Assembly (NCBI GenBank): GCA_037013685.1 | Contig: CM072887.1 | Span: 36,259,154 to 36,323,153, forward strand | From: Acridotheres tristis | Lineage: Eukaryota; Chordata; Aves; Passeriformes; Sturnidae | Length of the DNA: 64,000 bases | Direction: 5' to 3' | Part shown: positions 12,401 through 26,000 of the stretch, one piece after another | How positions within the stretch are numbered: the first letter of the stretch is position 1 | How the letters are laid out: each line of letters opens with the position of its first letter | Made by a program: the position numbers and the translations under genes | The notes under the pieces: model-generated | What the model saw: the letters and a program-made list of their open reading frames with translations, nothing else | Told to the model about the DNA's origin: nothing | Databases searched by the model: none

Positions 12401-15400
12401 TGGTAAAATGCCATAAAAGACAGTTATACTACAGGAGTTTCTTTCAATGAATAAGACTTCTCTGGTGCTTGCAATTATTTGAAAAATACAACTTTTGCTG
12501 AACTGTGTGTACACAGGTATTGTTTACTGTGTAAATTCACAGGTACATCTTAACAGAGAGATAAAATGGGGAAACTGTGAAAAAAAGTCTTCTAGAAATT
12601 AATGTAGCAGGAATAGAGTTATTTAAAAACAATAATAAGACTTGATGTAAGTGCTGCATTTGAGAGGATAAGAAAGGTGAGAAAATAAACCATACACAAA
12701 GAAAGATAAAAGAACACATATAAGATATAGAAATGAATAGCTAAGTGCTGAAGAACCAATATACTACAAATAAAATGTGGAGGGAATTAAGTGAATCTAA
12801 CTGTACCCAAAAGACTTAAGATAAATATGAAATCTTGCCAAAAAAATGAGAGTATTTTTCTGTTTTAAAAGAGAATTAGTTGAAAATACCTGAAAAAGAC
12901 AAACTGAAATACTCCTTCATTTGCTTGATAAAAGCTCTGGAGGCTTTACCTCAAATGCGGTTTTTATAGAATTTGGTAAGAAAAGGGGGAAGGGTGAAAC
13001 CACATGACAATGATAGGATTCAAGGCATGGAAAACCCATATTCACCTACACATACACCAGAGCACAGCTATGCATCTTTAAATCTGAGAAAGACATCTAA
13101 AAGTAACAAGTTGGTCCAAAGGACAGAGGAGAAAATAGCACTGAAGAACTATCATGCATAATAAGGTTTCTGGAGCTCAGTGATGACGACTTGATTCCAT
13201 ATTTTAATGTGCAGTCAAGGGGAAATACAATAAAATAATTGCAAGATTTATGTCACATTCACAAAATGTGAATGGCCTTTGCTATGAGAAAAAAGACAAG
13301 CAGACTGACAATTCCCTGCCTTTTACACAGTCCTATGCCTCAAATTCCACAATTTACATGAATATTTTCAATTAAATCAGTTACTGAATGGGACCAGTTA
13401 CAGTGTGGACTTTCCTGCGTCATTTCCAGACTGTTCAAAGAACTGGGAGAGGGATCAAACATTTTGGAGCTCTGAAACTGTGGACTATATAAACTAGATA
13501 GATTTCTTTTTTAAAGGTTAAGTTCAATGTTTCTTTCCTCATAAAATGTCCACAGTGATTTTATACATGGTGGCTAGTTTATTCTGTGTTATCGTGAAGC
13601 ATCAGCAGTGCCATTTCATAAGCAGCTGGCTATTTGAAGGAAAAAAGATTATCTAATCAAATCCTGGCAGTGGGAACTCACAGGAGAGGTGGAAGAACTA
13701 ATGTGACTCTGAGCTAGGACTGGCTTTCTGTAAAGCAGTATTTAGAAAGACTCCATGGGTATGAACTCTCTTTAGGTTTATATATGTTAGTTGCTGACAG
13801 CATATAGGCATTCTGCTATTGCGCTTATTGGATTTTATTTGTTTCAGCTGGCTTTTATTTGGGACTCAGTATTTCTACAGCAAAGTCTGCTACAGATTGG
13901 AATGAGCAGACAGTCAAGCAGCTATGGAGAAGTTGTTAATGGCACATCTCAGCAATTTATCTTCCAAACCAAGTGGAATGGGAAGAGGCCAGGAAAAAAG
14001 GCCCTTTTCTTGGATAAGAAGCATGTTAAAATGGACGTCTTCCTTCTTCAACTGAACAATAACATCAGAAAAGAAAACAGGGCTACTCTTGTTCTCTTGC
14101 TGTCTTATTTTGGATTAGGAGAAATTACTGTGATTTATATATGTCAGTCCAGCATTTTGATTTTCTACACTAGCACACAGCTGACTCAAGATCAGGTTGT
14201 GCTCCCGGAACAGCTTTTGCCCTGTTGCTGTCTCTCTATGCATTTTTTTCTCTTACAGTTTTTCTCTCATACAGTTGTTTGTACCTGTCTACGTAAGAAA
14301 ATTTATATTTATTCTTACTGAATTGCTATTGAATTCCAAAATGTTTTCTGTCCCCCCCACTACATATCCTATGCAAATGTAAAACCTTACTCTAATAATC
14401 ATTCTTCATGACATCAGAGATAATATTAAAATCTATCAACCTCAGGACAGATTTGAAGCAACTCTCTGCTTTAATTGTGAAATGCTGATAGTCTATACAC
14501 AGCTTTCCAAGTAATTATATACACATTTAATGAAATTATCATCTGGTCTTGTATTCCTAGTTCACCTTTGTGAATTTTATATGAAACAATGCGAGAAGCT
14601 TCGATGGATTCAATACAGAAAACATCATCTATTTCTCTCCTACTGACAAGTCCTGTTACTCTGGCAAAGTAAGTTAGATTGATGTGATAAACTCTTGCTA
14701 AGTTCACACTTCCTGAGACTTTATCTTTTTGTCCTCTTTCTTATTACTAGTAGTTTAATTATTTGCTAAGTTTTGTCCTCAGGAATTCAAGTTAAACTCA
14801 CTTGTCAGTAAATCTCAGATTATGGTGGTTTTTTGTCTTTTTAGACATAGATTCCATGCTTTTGCCTTTTGCAAAATCTTTCCTACCCTGTTCTTAGAGG
14901 TGATGATTAATGTTCTGGATTTTCTTCAGCCATTCCTACAAGAAAAAATTTCATCAAGTGAAGTGGATTTGAAAACGTCTTTATGCTGTCCTTTCTCCAC
15001 TATAGTGTGTATTTTTAGTTCTGTTTCACTAGTTTTAGCTCTGCTAACCATCTAAGCAGGTTTGACCTTTTAAATTTAAGCATAAAAGTAAACACTTTTG
15101 CCTTCTTGAAGCATTTTAATGATACAGATTCCTCTCAATGAGAAGCCAACTAAAAGCTTCCTTATCTTTCATGTTACTGTTTCTCTTCTTTATGGAAAAC
15201 CTTCTGAACACTATTCGGTAGACTTTCTATTAAAAATATTTTATTTCATACCTTGCACTTTCTGATTGCCCCTGTGTTTCTTCTGTTTTTCCAGCTGTTC
15301 AAAATGACACAGTAACATATGCATGCTTACATTTTGCATTCATGTCTTTCTTACTTCTCAGGTCATAAAAAGCTTCACCGTTCAAGCAAGTTGGTCTCTC

Positions 15401-16614
15401 CTTACCCTTCTTAATCCTCCATTATATTGAGCTAATTTACCATTGTGACTTTATGATTTCTTTACGCGCTTATCAGCTCCCTTTTTCTGCTTAGAACTGA
15501 TTTCTTATTAGTTAGACAAGAATGCCTATTTCTACCTTTCAGAAGTCACTGTTTTCCTCTTGCCTCTCTTGCAGAAGTAATGTTTTGTTTGATTGATTTT
15601 TTGTTTGCCTTTGTCTAGAGGACTTATTCTAAAAAAATCTATCTCTAAAAGATTCAGACTTTTTTTATTTCAGGAGTTGATCACTGGTCATTCATATGAA
15701 AGAATTTAAATACAGTTTTTTTCTGAAGCATAATGAAGGTGAACATGTTTGAATTACATTGATTATATTTTTGCAATCACAAAACTTTTGCAGATGTTAT
15801 TAGGGCAATTTATTTCTGCCATGTGTCACCTCTTCAGCAGGAATACTCTGCATGGGTTAAATGTTTTTTAATGTAATTTTTGAATAGTTATATGTCACAC
15901 TCTGAAAATAAAGACTGAACTGTTCATTCTGTGTGGACTGAAATTATGCAAGAGATCTTTTGCTAATAATTAATGTCACGCCCCACTGGGACAAACACTA
16001 TTTGCATGGCTTATAATAAAAACAATTCAAAAACACTAATGTGTTTCTCTGAACACTGAAAGCTTGTGATGCATTTTATGAAAACACCACTGGTGAGAAC
16101 CACAGCAGCATATAAAAGCTATTATTGCATTGTACATTTATTGTACAGTTTATTTCCTCTTTGATTTATTTAACTCACCAATTACCAGTTGTTGTCACTC
16201 CTCTCATAGCAGGATATGGTGGGTTTCTAGCTCAGAGCAATGCTACTGCTTGGCAGCCACATTTTTTTCCATTTCCAAATCCAGAACATTTTCCCAAATA
16301 ACTTTAGGTAACTACTTCAGGCCCAGAAAAAGCTTCCTGTCAGTGTAAAAGGATTTCAAAATATGATACTTGTAAATCCTTGCAAAGACAAAATTTGGTA
16401 TCCAATCAATATACATTCACAAAAAATTCTGCAATGGCTGGGACCTCATGTAAATTATCATGGTCATGTGGCCAGGCCATTCTTTATACAATTGATGCTT
16501 AAACATCTTTGTGAAGCTTTCACCCACTTAACAGACCACTCACTCTGTGCACATCTGCAGTTGTCCCCTGGCTCCTTTCACACCTGTGCTCAGCAACTTC
16601 TACACACAGCTCAT

Positions 16615-16710
16615 ATCATAGAATGGGGGGGTAGGGAGGGATATTCAAGATCACCCAGCTGCAATCCCCCTGCCATGGGCAGGGATGTCACCCACCAGTT
16701 CAGGTTACTG
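16615..16710 (-). mobile_element. CR1 LINE 3'-end fragment
   Basis: The plus strand shows TATCATAGAATGG, a G-rich stretch, ATTCAAGATCACCCAG and CCCCCTGCCATGGGCAGGGA followed by CACCAGTTCAGGTT, matching the reverse complement of an avian CR1 3' end. The G-rich part after AGAATGG is more diverged than the rest. It lies in intron 9, in the same orientation as PRKN. Confidence 0.88.
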
Positions 16711-19700
16711 TAACTGTCCCAATTCCATGTTCATCTATACAAAGATGTGGCAGGTAGTTTCCCATAATTCTGAATACATGCAGCCAAGGCACACACACTC
16801 TCATTGATACTTTTATTCCTTTATGCCAGAGCCGCCCACCAAAGGGGGTAACAAATTCTAGGTTTTCCTTATAGAATACACATTTTCAGACTCTGCTTGG
16901 GATCTCTGGAGAACCCATCCTCCCTACTATCTGGTATACTCCATCTCAGCCTGATTACTGGGATCAACCAACCAACCTCACACACACTCACAGCTCTCAG
17001 CAGAGGTGTCAAATTAATGTTTCCGTTATTTCTTTCCAGGCTGTTCTCACTCTTTGAGTCAAGTAAAAGGAGTGAATATATTGATGTGTGGGTGAGAGTT
17101 TTGAATAATCAGCAAGTTCCCACCATGTTTTCTCAGACCTCGCCTTAAGGCTGCCCTCACTTTCCTATTTACTCCTCCTCCATTCTCCAGTGGGAACTTG
17201 TGGATTTTAGTTTTGATCTCCTGGTGGTTTTTAAGTTTTCAGCTTTCTGATTTAGGTCAAATGTTGCTGAAAGTCTATGCCAACAAGTATATGTAACTAT
17301 TAAACTATTTTGTTTTTTCAGAATTATGTTGCTCTATTAGATTTTAACGTAAGTATCCTTACCATAAAAACTAAGGAATTTTAAAAAGCATGTTTAAGAG
17401 ACCTACAAGAAGTTACGTAAATAAAAGAATAAAATTTACATAAACTTTAATTTGAAAAGTAAGTAGAAAACAAAGCTTTCTTTAGATATGAGAATGTTGT
17501 AGAACATGCTTCATACCTATTTTTTGTTTTCAGACTATATTGACTATATTTAATAACAAGCACTGGCTTTAGACTGGTGGCCTGAAATTCAGTATTTTTA
17601 ATATAACTATTTCAGATGTGCATAAGACACTTATCAATGTCATCATCTGATTTTACATATGTGAGCATTTTTTTACTAAAAATATGTATAAAAATGAGAG
17701 AGGTACATACATACTTATTACTGCTATTTGATATTTCTTAAGGGAAACAAGGCCCAATTTGACTAGCCTGTTTTACTGCTCATTTAATTTAGTCTCAACA
17801 AGTGAGCCACCAGTACCTTTAAGCCTTTCTCTTTATCTCTTTACTTATTCCTTTTAAGTGTCAGTGAAATAGATTTGCTATCATGGCAGTGATTGTCAGT
17901 CAATATAATGTTAGAGATTTTGGAAAAAAAAAAAGTGTGGCATGAATTATTTAATTTTTTGTGAAATATGCGGATAAAATGGAGTTAACTGAGTCTTGGC
18001 TATCCATGATTTTCTGCCCTTAGTCAAGGCCTCCATTCAAAGACATATTTTATTATCCTTATCAGAATTTTTACTTCTCTCTCTCATGAGGATTTTATGG
18101 GCACACACTGCATTCTCATTTTCTGTTATTTCCCACTGAATAACAGTTGGTTACTGTTCTCCAAATCCGTGTCCTTGCTTTTCATTCAGAATGTTATTAC
18201 TGTGCAAGGGATGACTTCTATTTAATTTGGTCATTATATTTTCATTTTATTTTATTTTCATAGTTTGCCCTTGACTTTGCAACATTTTCTTTACTCCCTT
18301 TTTATAGCTTAGTGACCTTAATACAATTGTTAAAGTTGAGATGCAACTTCTATTCTAAACTCACTTTCAGAAGCTTATAACTTTACCCAGATATTCTGTT
18401 TCAGGCTGAGTGTTTATTAGGCTTTGTTATAAGGGGATTTTTGTTTTAAACTTCATAAGCATTATCTATTTGTTTTGAGTTATCTAACTTAAAAAGACAG
18501 CAATTTTGCAGCAATCAAGACAGTTTTCAGATGCTTTTTTTGACTCCGATAATTGAAAATCAGCTTTGTTTAAGCACTTCAAATCAGCTTTGATTGTAGA
18601 ATAGTGGCTTTGCTATCTCTTTGAAATGGTTTTGAAATAATAAAGTTTTGCATGTGACATCATTATTAAATACCTTACTAAGATACTAGTGGTGAGGGAA
18701 TTGATCTTAGAATAACTCTGTTGGACTTAATTTTATTTTTAAAAAGCTATTAATTTTTGTAAAAGAACTACATTTAGCTATACTTTAAATACTTTTAATG
18801 CCAATTTCATACCACTCTTTGTGGAGCATAGCCCAAAGAGATGCACCACAGGGACCAGTTAACCTGGATTCTACACAGTACATATAAGTAATGCAACATG
18901 TGCAATGAAAAATAAACATTTCTCTTATACTGGTGAAATGACAAAGAGTAACTTTGCTTCATTCCACCAATATACTATTGTAACTGTAATGTGTTTGAAA
19001 AAGCTTTTCCTTAAAGATCCAGAGAGAAATCCTATATAACTGTAAACCCAAGAGGAGCAGTGGGAAACTTTACGCAGGATCTTGTTATCACAAAAGAAAT
19101 ATTTTCCAGGAAAATGTCAATGCACAATACCATCCCTATGGTATGCTTGTACTTTGCATTTTCTGCCGTTCTTTTTTTTTTTTTATCACAAAGACTATGA
19201 AAGTCTTCGTAAGCTACCCTTCTGTGCCTTCCACATGAAGAATGATGTTGTAGTCTTGCAAAAATGAACCAAGAGCATGGCTGACAGACAGAGATTTTAC
19301 ATATTTGCAGATTCAAAGTAAAGTTGAGAAGGACACTCTTTTGGCCTTTCTTTGATCAGCTTATAAAGAAATACAAAAGCTTGCAAACATTTTTAATTGG
19401 GGGTACTCCTTTTAGTAAAAAAAAGTGTCATTATTTGTAAGTTCCAAACTGACACAAATGACTTTTTTTCATGTTTGTACTTACACCGAATAGACTTAAA
19501 CCCCAGATCTCTACTACATTTTTTTCACTCTGACATCCTACAACATGAAGCCTACAAAAGTGCCACAAAAGCAGTAGAAAGACATGATTTTTCAACATCT
19601 GTGTAAACTGCTCACTTTATGAATCCTGTGCTTTGCTTCTGAGTTGGGCTACAGGCTAGAATAATACCAGCTACATGATGAGGACTATTCTTTAGCATTC

Positions 19701-20639
19701 GGAACTTTGAATTTTTATCCTGGCTAAGCAAAAAAGGCCAGTCAATAGATTAATTTTAATCTAAAGTCTTATTGTTCTGGTCCTAGCTCTTTACTCCATC
19801 ATTTCTCACTGATTAAGCACCTCCTGCTTTTTACAATAATATAATAATACAATCTGAAGTGCCTCAGGAGGCCTTCATATGAAAGGCAATAAATAGGTTT
19901 ATTTGATTCATATTTATTTTCCTTTCATTTATAAGTGATTTCCTGCATTCAGCCCATGTTTCTCTTTCCTATTCAAATACAGAAATTTTTTAGAAGATTG
20001 CTCAAGTAAGCCTCTTGCACAATTAGAATCCTCCCCTTGGCGGCTGCCATTCTCAAGCAGCACATCCTGTCCTGATTGCATTATTGTTCCCTCTCCAGTG
20101 ATTCAGTGATAGATCTGTTTATTCATACCAAATCTTCCACTAACACCTAGTTCTGATAATTTATAAATTCATTTGTATTTGCCTTACTGATTATGAAACT
20201 GCAGTCAGTATATGAGCTATTTAAGTAAGAAAGCTCAGGCACCTCTTGTGCTCTGGGACAGGCTGCTATAACCAGGACTTTGTAATCTATTACTCGAAGG
20301 ATATATAGGTTGATTTAAAATGGCTACACTTTCCTATCATGTGCAAAGTGTTTCTTTCTATCAAATAAGGGAGAATAATCTTATCCTGTATGCCAGTTAA
20401 ATATGAAGACAGAATACAGAGCTCTGTTTTTCATACATGCAGAATTAACTGGCAAATCCCATTAACAGTTTATTTTTCCTTCTTTCTGATTTTTGCACTC
20501 CATGTCTTTTCTGATGGGCCACATGACAATACATTGTCCCTGACTGCCACACATATTTCTAGGCACTTCGCTGAAGAGGAGAGGATTAGTAAGAAAAAAG
20601 TAGTTGCAAGTTCTCTCCAGTCATAAACTTCCCTTATAC

Positions 20640-20900
20640 TTAAGACTAGATAGAATTATGAGTTCATCTAATATAGTCTCCTGAGCATCATAAGCCATTA
20701 AACATCACCCAGATACTGCTACATGGAGCCCAATTACTTTAATTAGATAAGAGCACCTCAGTCGTCAAGAGAGTAAACTGTGCCGTGCCACAGGCATAGT
20801 CCAAAATAGACAAAGATGTCATCAAATCCTGTGGCTCTTCAAATAACAAGGAATTTCTAGGTGAGAAATGCCCCCTAAAATTTCTGGAGATTGTATTTAG
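20640..20900 (-). mobile_element. Ancient CR1-like retroposon fragment
   Basis: The plus strand contains GTTCATCTAATATAGTCTCC, GAGCATCATAAGCCATTAAA, CATCACCCAGATACTGCTAC, a GGAGCCCAATTACTTTAATTAG stretch (written here in part), AGAGCACCTCAGTC, and GTAAACTGTGCCGTGCCACA with GGCATAG. This resembles a common turtle and crocodile repeat (ATCATCTAGTCTGACCTCCT, then CACCCAG, GAGCCCAA and the ACTGTGCC-like tail), read as the reverse complement of a CR1-type 3' region. A 91-codon minus-strand frame at 20739-21014 overlaps it and is probably a by-product. The boundaries are uncertain. Confidence 0.6.
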
Positions 20901-21680
20901 CTCGTCCACCAACTCTGGTGGAATAGCAAGTCTCTGACAATAAGTTCTGAGAGAAAATTTTGACCTTGCCTCAAATTCAGTGATCAATTTATCCTGACCT
21001 GAGGATGACAGCATAATACACTCAATGAGTACCTAAAACCAGGAATCTCTCCAGAGAAGGTACTTTTTTGGGGAGGTCTTTTTCCACAGCTATGTGCTAA
21101 AATCAATTTAGGGTAAGCTGTGTATTTTAAATTATGCACATTTTTTCATTGCATCTACTGTAAAATGCTGTTCTCTTTCCACAGGTGAAGAAAATGGAAG
21201 CATAGGCATCTTTGGCTCTGGAATCTAAATACTGAACAAGTGACAAAGTCGAGTGTTTGGTATCTCTAATATGAAAATCCCTAGCATCCTTCCAGGGGAT
21301 TTCTTGATCTAACAGTTTACAAGGACTAAGAGTTAGTTGATATATCCTAAAATCAGCTACAGATGTAATTTTAAACCCACCTGCTATTTTATCTCAAGTC
21401 TCAATTTAAAATGTGTTTCAAATGCTTGCAACTTCAGTTCACTCATTTTTCAGACAACTTGGTTAAATTGGGATCATTTATCTTCTGCAAAAGAATTGTT
21501 ACAAATCCCAGTCTGAGCTGGTTTACATTCACAGACCTAGTTCCTAGGTCTCTGTGTCCAGTTTTGACTTATCTTTACAAGCAAGAACTTGATTTTATCC
21601 TTGTTTTCTCTAATACAATTTCCCGACTCAAATACAGTGCTATTATTCTATCTGTGATATCTCTAGATTACAGAGAACAT

Positions 21681-21702
21681 CATCTTCCATCCATCTTCCA
21701 TC
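21681..21702. repeat. 11-bp direct tandem duplication
   Basis: CATCTTCCATC is repeated twice without a spacer and followed by CTC. Confidence 0.9.
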
Positions 21703-24700
21703 CTCTTTTGGGTAACTACCTCTTTTCTCTGCTTCCTTGATCCTGTCTTAGAACACATATGACAGATTTTAATAGTTTTAAATTTTACCAGGTAGGCCAC
21801 AGAATAATAAGTCAAGCAAAAACAACTGAAGACACTACACTTTCAATTTGCCATTTTCCAGATGTCTGCATGATGCAGAAGTCAGGCAAAAGCTATACCC
21901 TACATAAAGCAAGGGATACAGAATTTTATCACAGGAAACGAGTAATCTCATAATATTTTGGACAGCTAGCAGACAAAACTAATGAAATTGCAGTTTTAGT
22001 TCACATCAAATGGAAGACACACATTTTCTAACAGCATTTTTCTAGCTAGTATTTCATGATTTGGGATGTAAAGGAAAAATAAGTTATTGTTCTACTATTA
22101 AACCAAGTGCAAGTAATTTATTTGTTTTCTATATAAAAAGTATTTCTTTTTCTTTTGCTAGTCCTGTGAACTAACGTGATCCATATTTCTAAAAATGGAA
22201 ACATTCTCTAGATTGCTTTATCCACGCACTGCTAACAGCTGATTTTCATATCAGTCACCAGATCAATAAATCGCCCTGTGCTGCAAGACATGGGCAATGG
22301 AAATAATGCACCTTGGCAGCAATATATAGCTGGTTAATTGCACAGTGCAATTCTGGGGTAAACACCTTATTAAAACATTAACATTCTACTGCATCTTAAA
22401 AAGCCTGATGCTTTTACAGTTAATTTTAACCTATGTAAAACAGTACCAAACAAAACCTCCCAAAAATCCAAAAAGAATTCTGGTCAGCCTGTCATATTTT
22501 AGCAATTCAACAACTTGCTCAGCTACTGAAGCATAATGTGTCAACAAGATGGAATTCCACTTTCTAAAGGCTAGAGTGCCCACTCAGTAGAAGAAAGCAA
22601 TACATGATTGCTGCTAAGAGCTTGTGGCGCAGTGCTAGCAACTCAACATTTAGCAATAATAGAAAATGTCTGTCTCATTTTCATTCCCCTTGAAAACACT
22701 CCCTATACAATATTATGAAAGACTCCTGCTGTGAGTTGGTTTCTTAATCGCAGCAATATCTTCAGCTATTACCTTTTCCATGGTCACACCTTTCTGGTGA
22801 ATTCTCTTAAAAGCAAAAATTTAATGACATATGGAACAAGGACAGATACCTGAAATGTAATAACAAGGAGTAACCCTTCAATTTTGCAACAGCTATAAGA
22901 TAGCAGCAATCTCCTATTTCCATTTTAGTGTTTTCCAAATGACATAAAGGTCTCAAGGTCTTTTTTTTTTTCTGAATTATTCCTCTGTTTTTCAAAACCG
23001 TGAAGCCTCCATTTTCTGCTTCAACTTACATTCCCGTCTTAAAACTAAGGGGAAAAATTCAGATCATTTTACACACAACCCTTCTTCACCCATGACCTTT
23101 TATTCATCTGATTATAAAATTGAAAAGATTTTTTTCAGTGCAAGTACTTTCAAAGGTTGTCTTGAATTACCACTACTCATCTTGACTATCTTTATATCTC
23201 AAATTGTTTTAAAAGTTGCCTATTTTCTCTTTATATACATTGAACATTCTCCTGGTACTACTAACAGAGAAACAAAGCACATGTCCTGAACCACACATTT
23301 ATACCTACATTTTTGTTTGAAAATTAAGTTTTTGTGGTTAGTCAGACTTCTAAACATTTTGACCAGACACTATATATGGAATAATATGATAAAACCAGAC
23401 TCAAGAGGGACAGGAATTAGAGAAAGTCAGTATTGATCATGACATGCATTGCATTAAAACTGAACTTCACAATAAAAGACTTATAGCATCCAGATGTGGA
23501 AATTGTTTTTTACTTCAAAAACTCTTGTGCACTTTCACATATATGCAACAGTATTTGCAAGCTGGTTCAGATTCCAGAGGAAGTATAGGTGCACTCACAT
23601 AGCACTTCAACTGGCATATAAAAGCCTAAAATTAGACTAAATTAAACAACACTGCTCCAGAAGTTTAGAAGGACATACACAACTAACAAAATCATCATTT
23701 GAATTATCAGAATTAAGTGGATAAGAACTTGTTGCTTGGAAGTTTTTACAATTCAGATCTGTGTCCTCAAAGAAAAGATTTTCCCCAATTGTTTGAGGTT
23801 TGCCTACGTGCGTATCACTGGGTTTAACAAAGACATTACTGCAGATGAAACACGTCTGCTAGGACATGCATGAACAAACGATGATGAATCACAAAACCCC
23901 CAACTTTGCAAACAACAGGAATATGTATTGCACTTCTCATGTAACTATTTTAGTGTCCTCTATTCTATTTAGATTACAGAAAAGGCAGACAATTATTAAT
24001 CTTACAAATATGGTGCAATTGCTTTTGACATATGCTTCCTTAGCCATGGAAGAAGAATGCAAGAAGAAATCAATGAGAAAAAATTGCTGGGTAGAGTAAA
24101 ATTGCCTTAGGGATTTTGTTTTATGTAATACAACAGCCTAGGAATTCTATTTATAAGGAAGACATGGTATTTATATCTATTGATTTTTTCAGGGACCTCT
24201 TGTAGTCTGCAGCCATAAAACTTCACCTGTCCTAGATGGGAACACATCTCTTGATGCTCTTCAATGCACTATGTATATGGAACAGTAAATATGGTGTAAA
24301 AGAGATTAAATAACCCCAAATTTTGTATTCCCTTTGCAAAACTATAAAATTTACTTTATCATTGCACATTTAATACACTACATTTGAGTATCCACTTTCA
24401 GATTGGAATTTCACATTAGGGGATCTCAAAGAAGAACAATAAAAACCATCAATTAGGACAGCTTATTCCTAAGGTCTTTTAAATTGTCACCTAGACCTTA
24501 GTATAGTTTAGAGTCGTCTCAGGACCTCCACAGACCTTCGAGAGTCAGGTCTCCTAGCCAGGGACTATTAAAATACACCCAATCTGTGGAAATCATTCTT
24601 CTTCATGATTATATATGCTATGCTAGGAATGAATAAACTCAAGGGGGAAAGACTGGCAGAGGCTCTGTTTCCACTATCCTCTATCTCCCTTCTCACCTCA

Positions 24701-25489
24701 TTTCAAGGGATAGGTAAACTGATACTGCATGCTGCAAAACATTTACCACTGTTGCTGCACAACATACCATTGTGGATGCAAAAATGGGGATGCAAAATCT
24801 GGGATGCAGTTACACATCAGTCAGTTATCATCCTACTGACAGATACTGACAAGGAATGTTGTGCAAGGCAGCTGAGCTGCATGTGTAACATATACCAAGG
24901 CACACTTCTTAACAAACAAGTTGTATAGTCCCTTTTGAAGATCCATTCTAACCTCTTTTTAACTCCAAGCTTCTTTAATGTGTAGTAAATAATATGCCAA
25001 TATAATATAAAACAAGACAAAATGTTTTATTCATAAAGCTTTTGTATGTCGTGTTTACCACAGCTTTTCCTGTACCTAGGCCAGCTGGTACAATATGTAC
25101 TATCTACTATGTTTTGTTGCTGTTTTCTAGTGTTAAATATGTCAAGACTTTATAGCTGAGCAATAGAAGTTAGTAACATAAGTCTGATGCATAGTAATGA
25201 AGGTAGAATAGTGTATAATGGTAATATCTTAGTAAATCAATCAATAAGTTTATGGCTAATAATAAAAAATATGAAAGATTAGACATCAGTAGAGTCAGTC
25301 AGTGGAACCACAACATGACTGTAGGTGAGGACTATTCACAATCATTAAAAGGATATCTTATCTTCATGCTCCTATTCAGTCAAAATAAACCTTTTGTCTT
25401 GTTATATTTTTTCCCTGAAAAGCTGAATAGATAGCAGTGTCTGACTGCAGAGGGTACATATGGAGATGCTTACATTTAATCCTCTTTTC

Positions 25490-26000
25490 TCATCTTTTTG
25501 CTACAGTTCTGTATAGGCATTTACCAGACTTTTCTAGTCCCTGCATGTTGCTGTTTCCTAATTTCCTAAGTCAATCTTTTAACATTACCAAAGACCCTTT
25601 TAGCAAATTATAAACACTCTCCTGGAGATTCATATTTCCCTTTGATAACAATGGCAGTTCCTCTGCAAAAAGACATTCTAGTTTCCCATTCCACGGAACA
25701 GAGTAAGAAACTGAAATGTCTACATCCTAGCCTGGCTCAGTCACCTGTTCATTTTTCATTATTCCTTCAGTTTTGGTCATAGTCCTTATATGTTTGGGAC
25801 TGCCTCTCACAGTTCTCTCTGAATATTGGAATATTTACTTTGCTTCCTTCCCTGGTGGCTAGCTTATTCTCTTTTTGGTTCCTTTACTTTCCTACAATTG
25901 CTGCTGAAATCCGCTCTCACTCATTCCCTTGATTTTCTCTTGACCACCTGTCCTTCCTCTCCCCTGAGTCATCTCATCAGCAAATCAAAATCCTCAGCTA
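25490..26000. other. Pyrimidine-rich block in intron 9
   Basis: About 500 bases are C/T-rich on the plus strand, containing stretches such as CTTCCTCTCCCCTGAGTCAT. It is similar in character to the blocks at 38390-38880 and 41340-42130, but no clear shared words of repeat length are visible by eye. Confidence 0.5.

Noticed and set aside
13791..14321. The longest open frame in the window (176 codons, plus strand).
   Set aside because: The product is rich in Leu, Phe, Ile and Tyr as expected from T-rich DNA, has no recognisable domain and sits inside a PRKN intron on the antisense strand.
19120..19185. A minus-strand stretch (AATGCAAAG...AAGCATACCAT...) resembling PRKN exon 10.
   Set aside because: The similarity needs a three-base insertion, the expected FxFCR start and an acceptor are absent, and the match decays after about 30 bases. 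It looks like chance similarity in a long search space.
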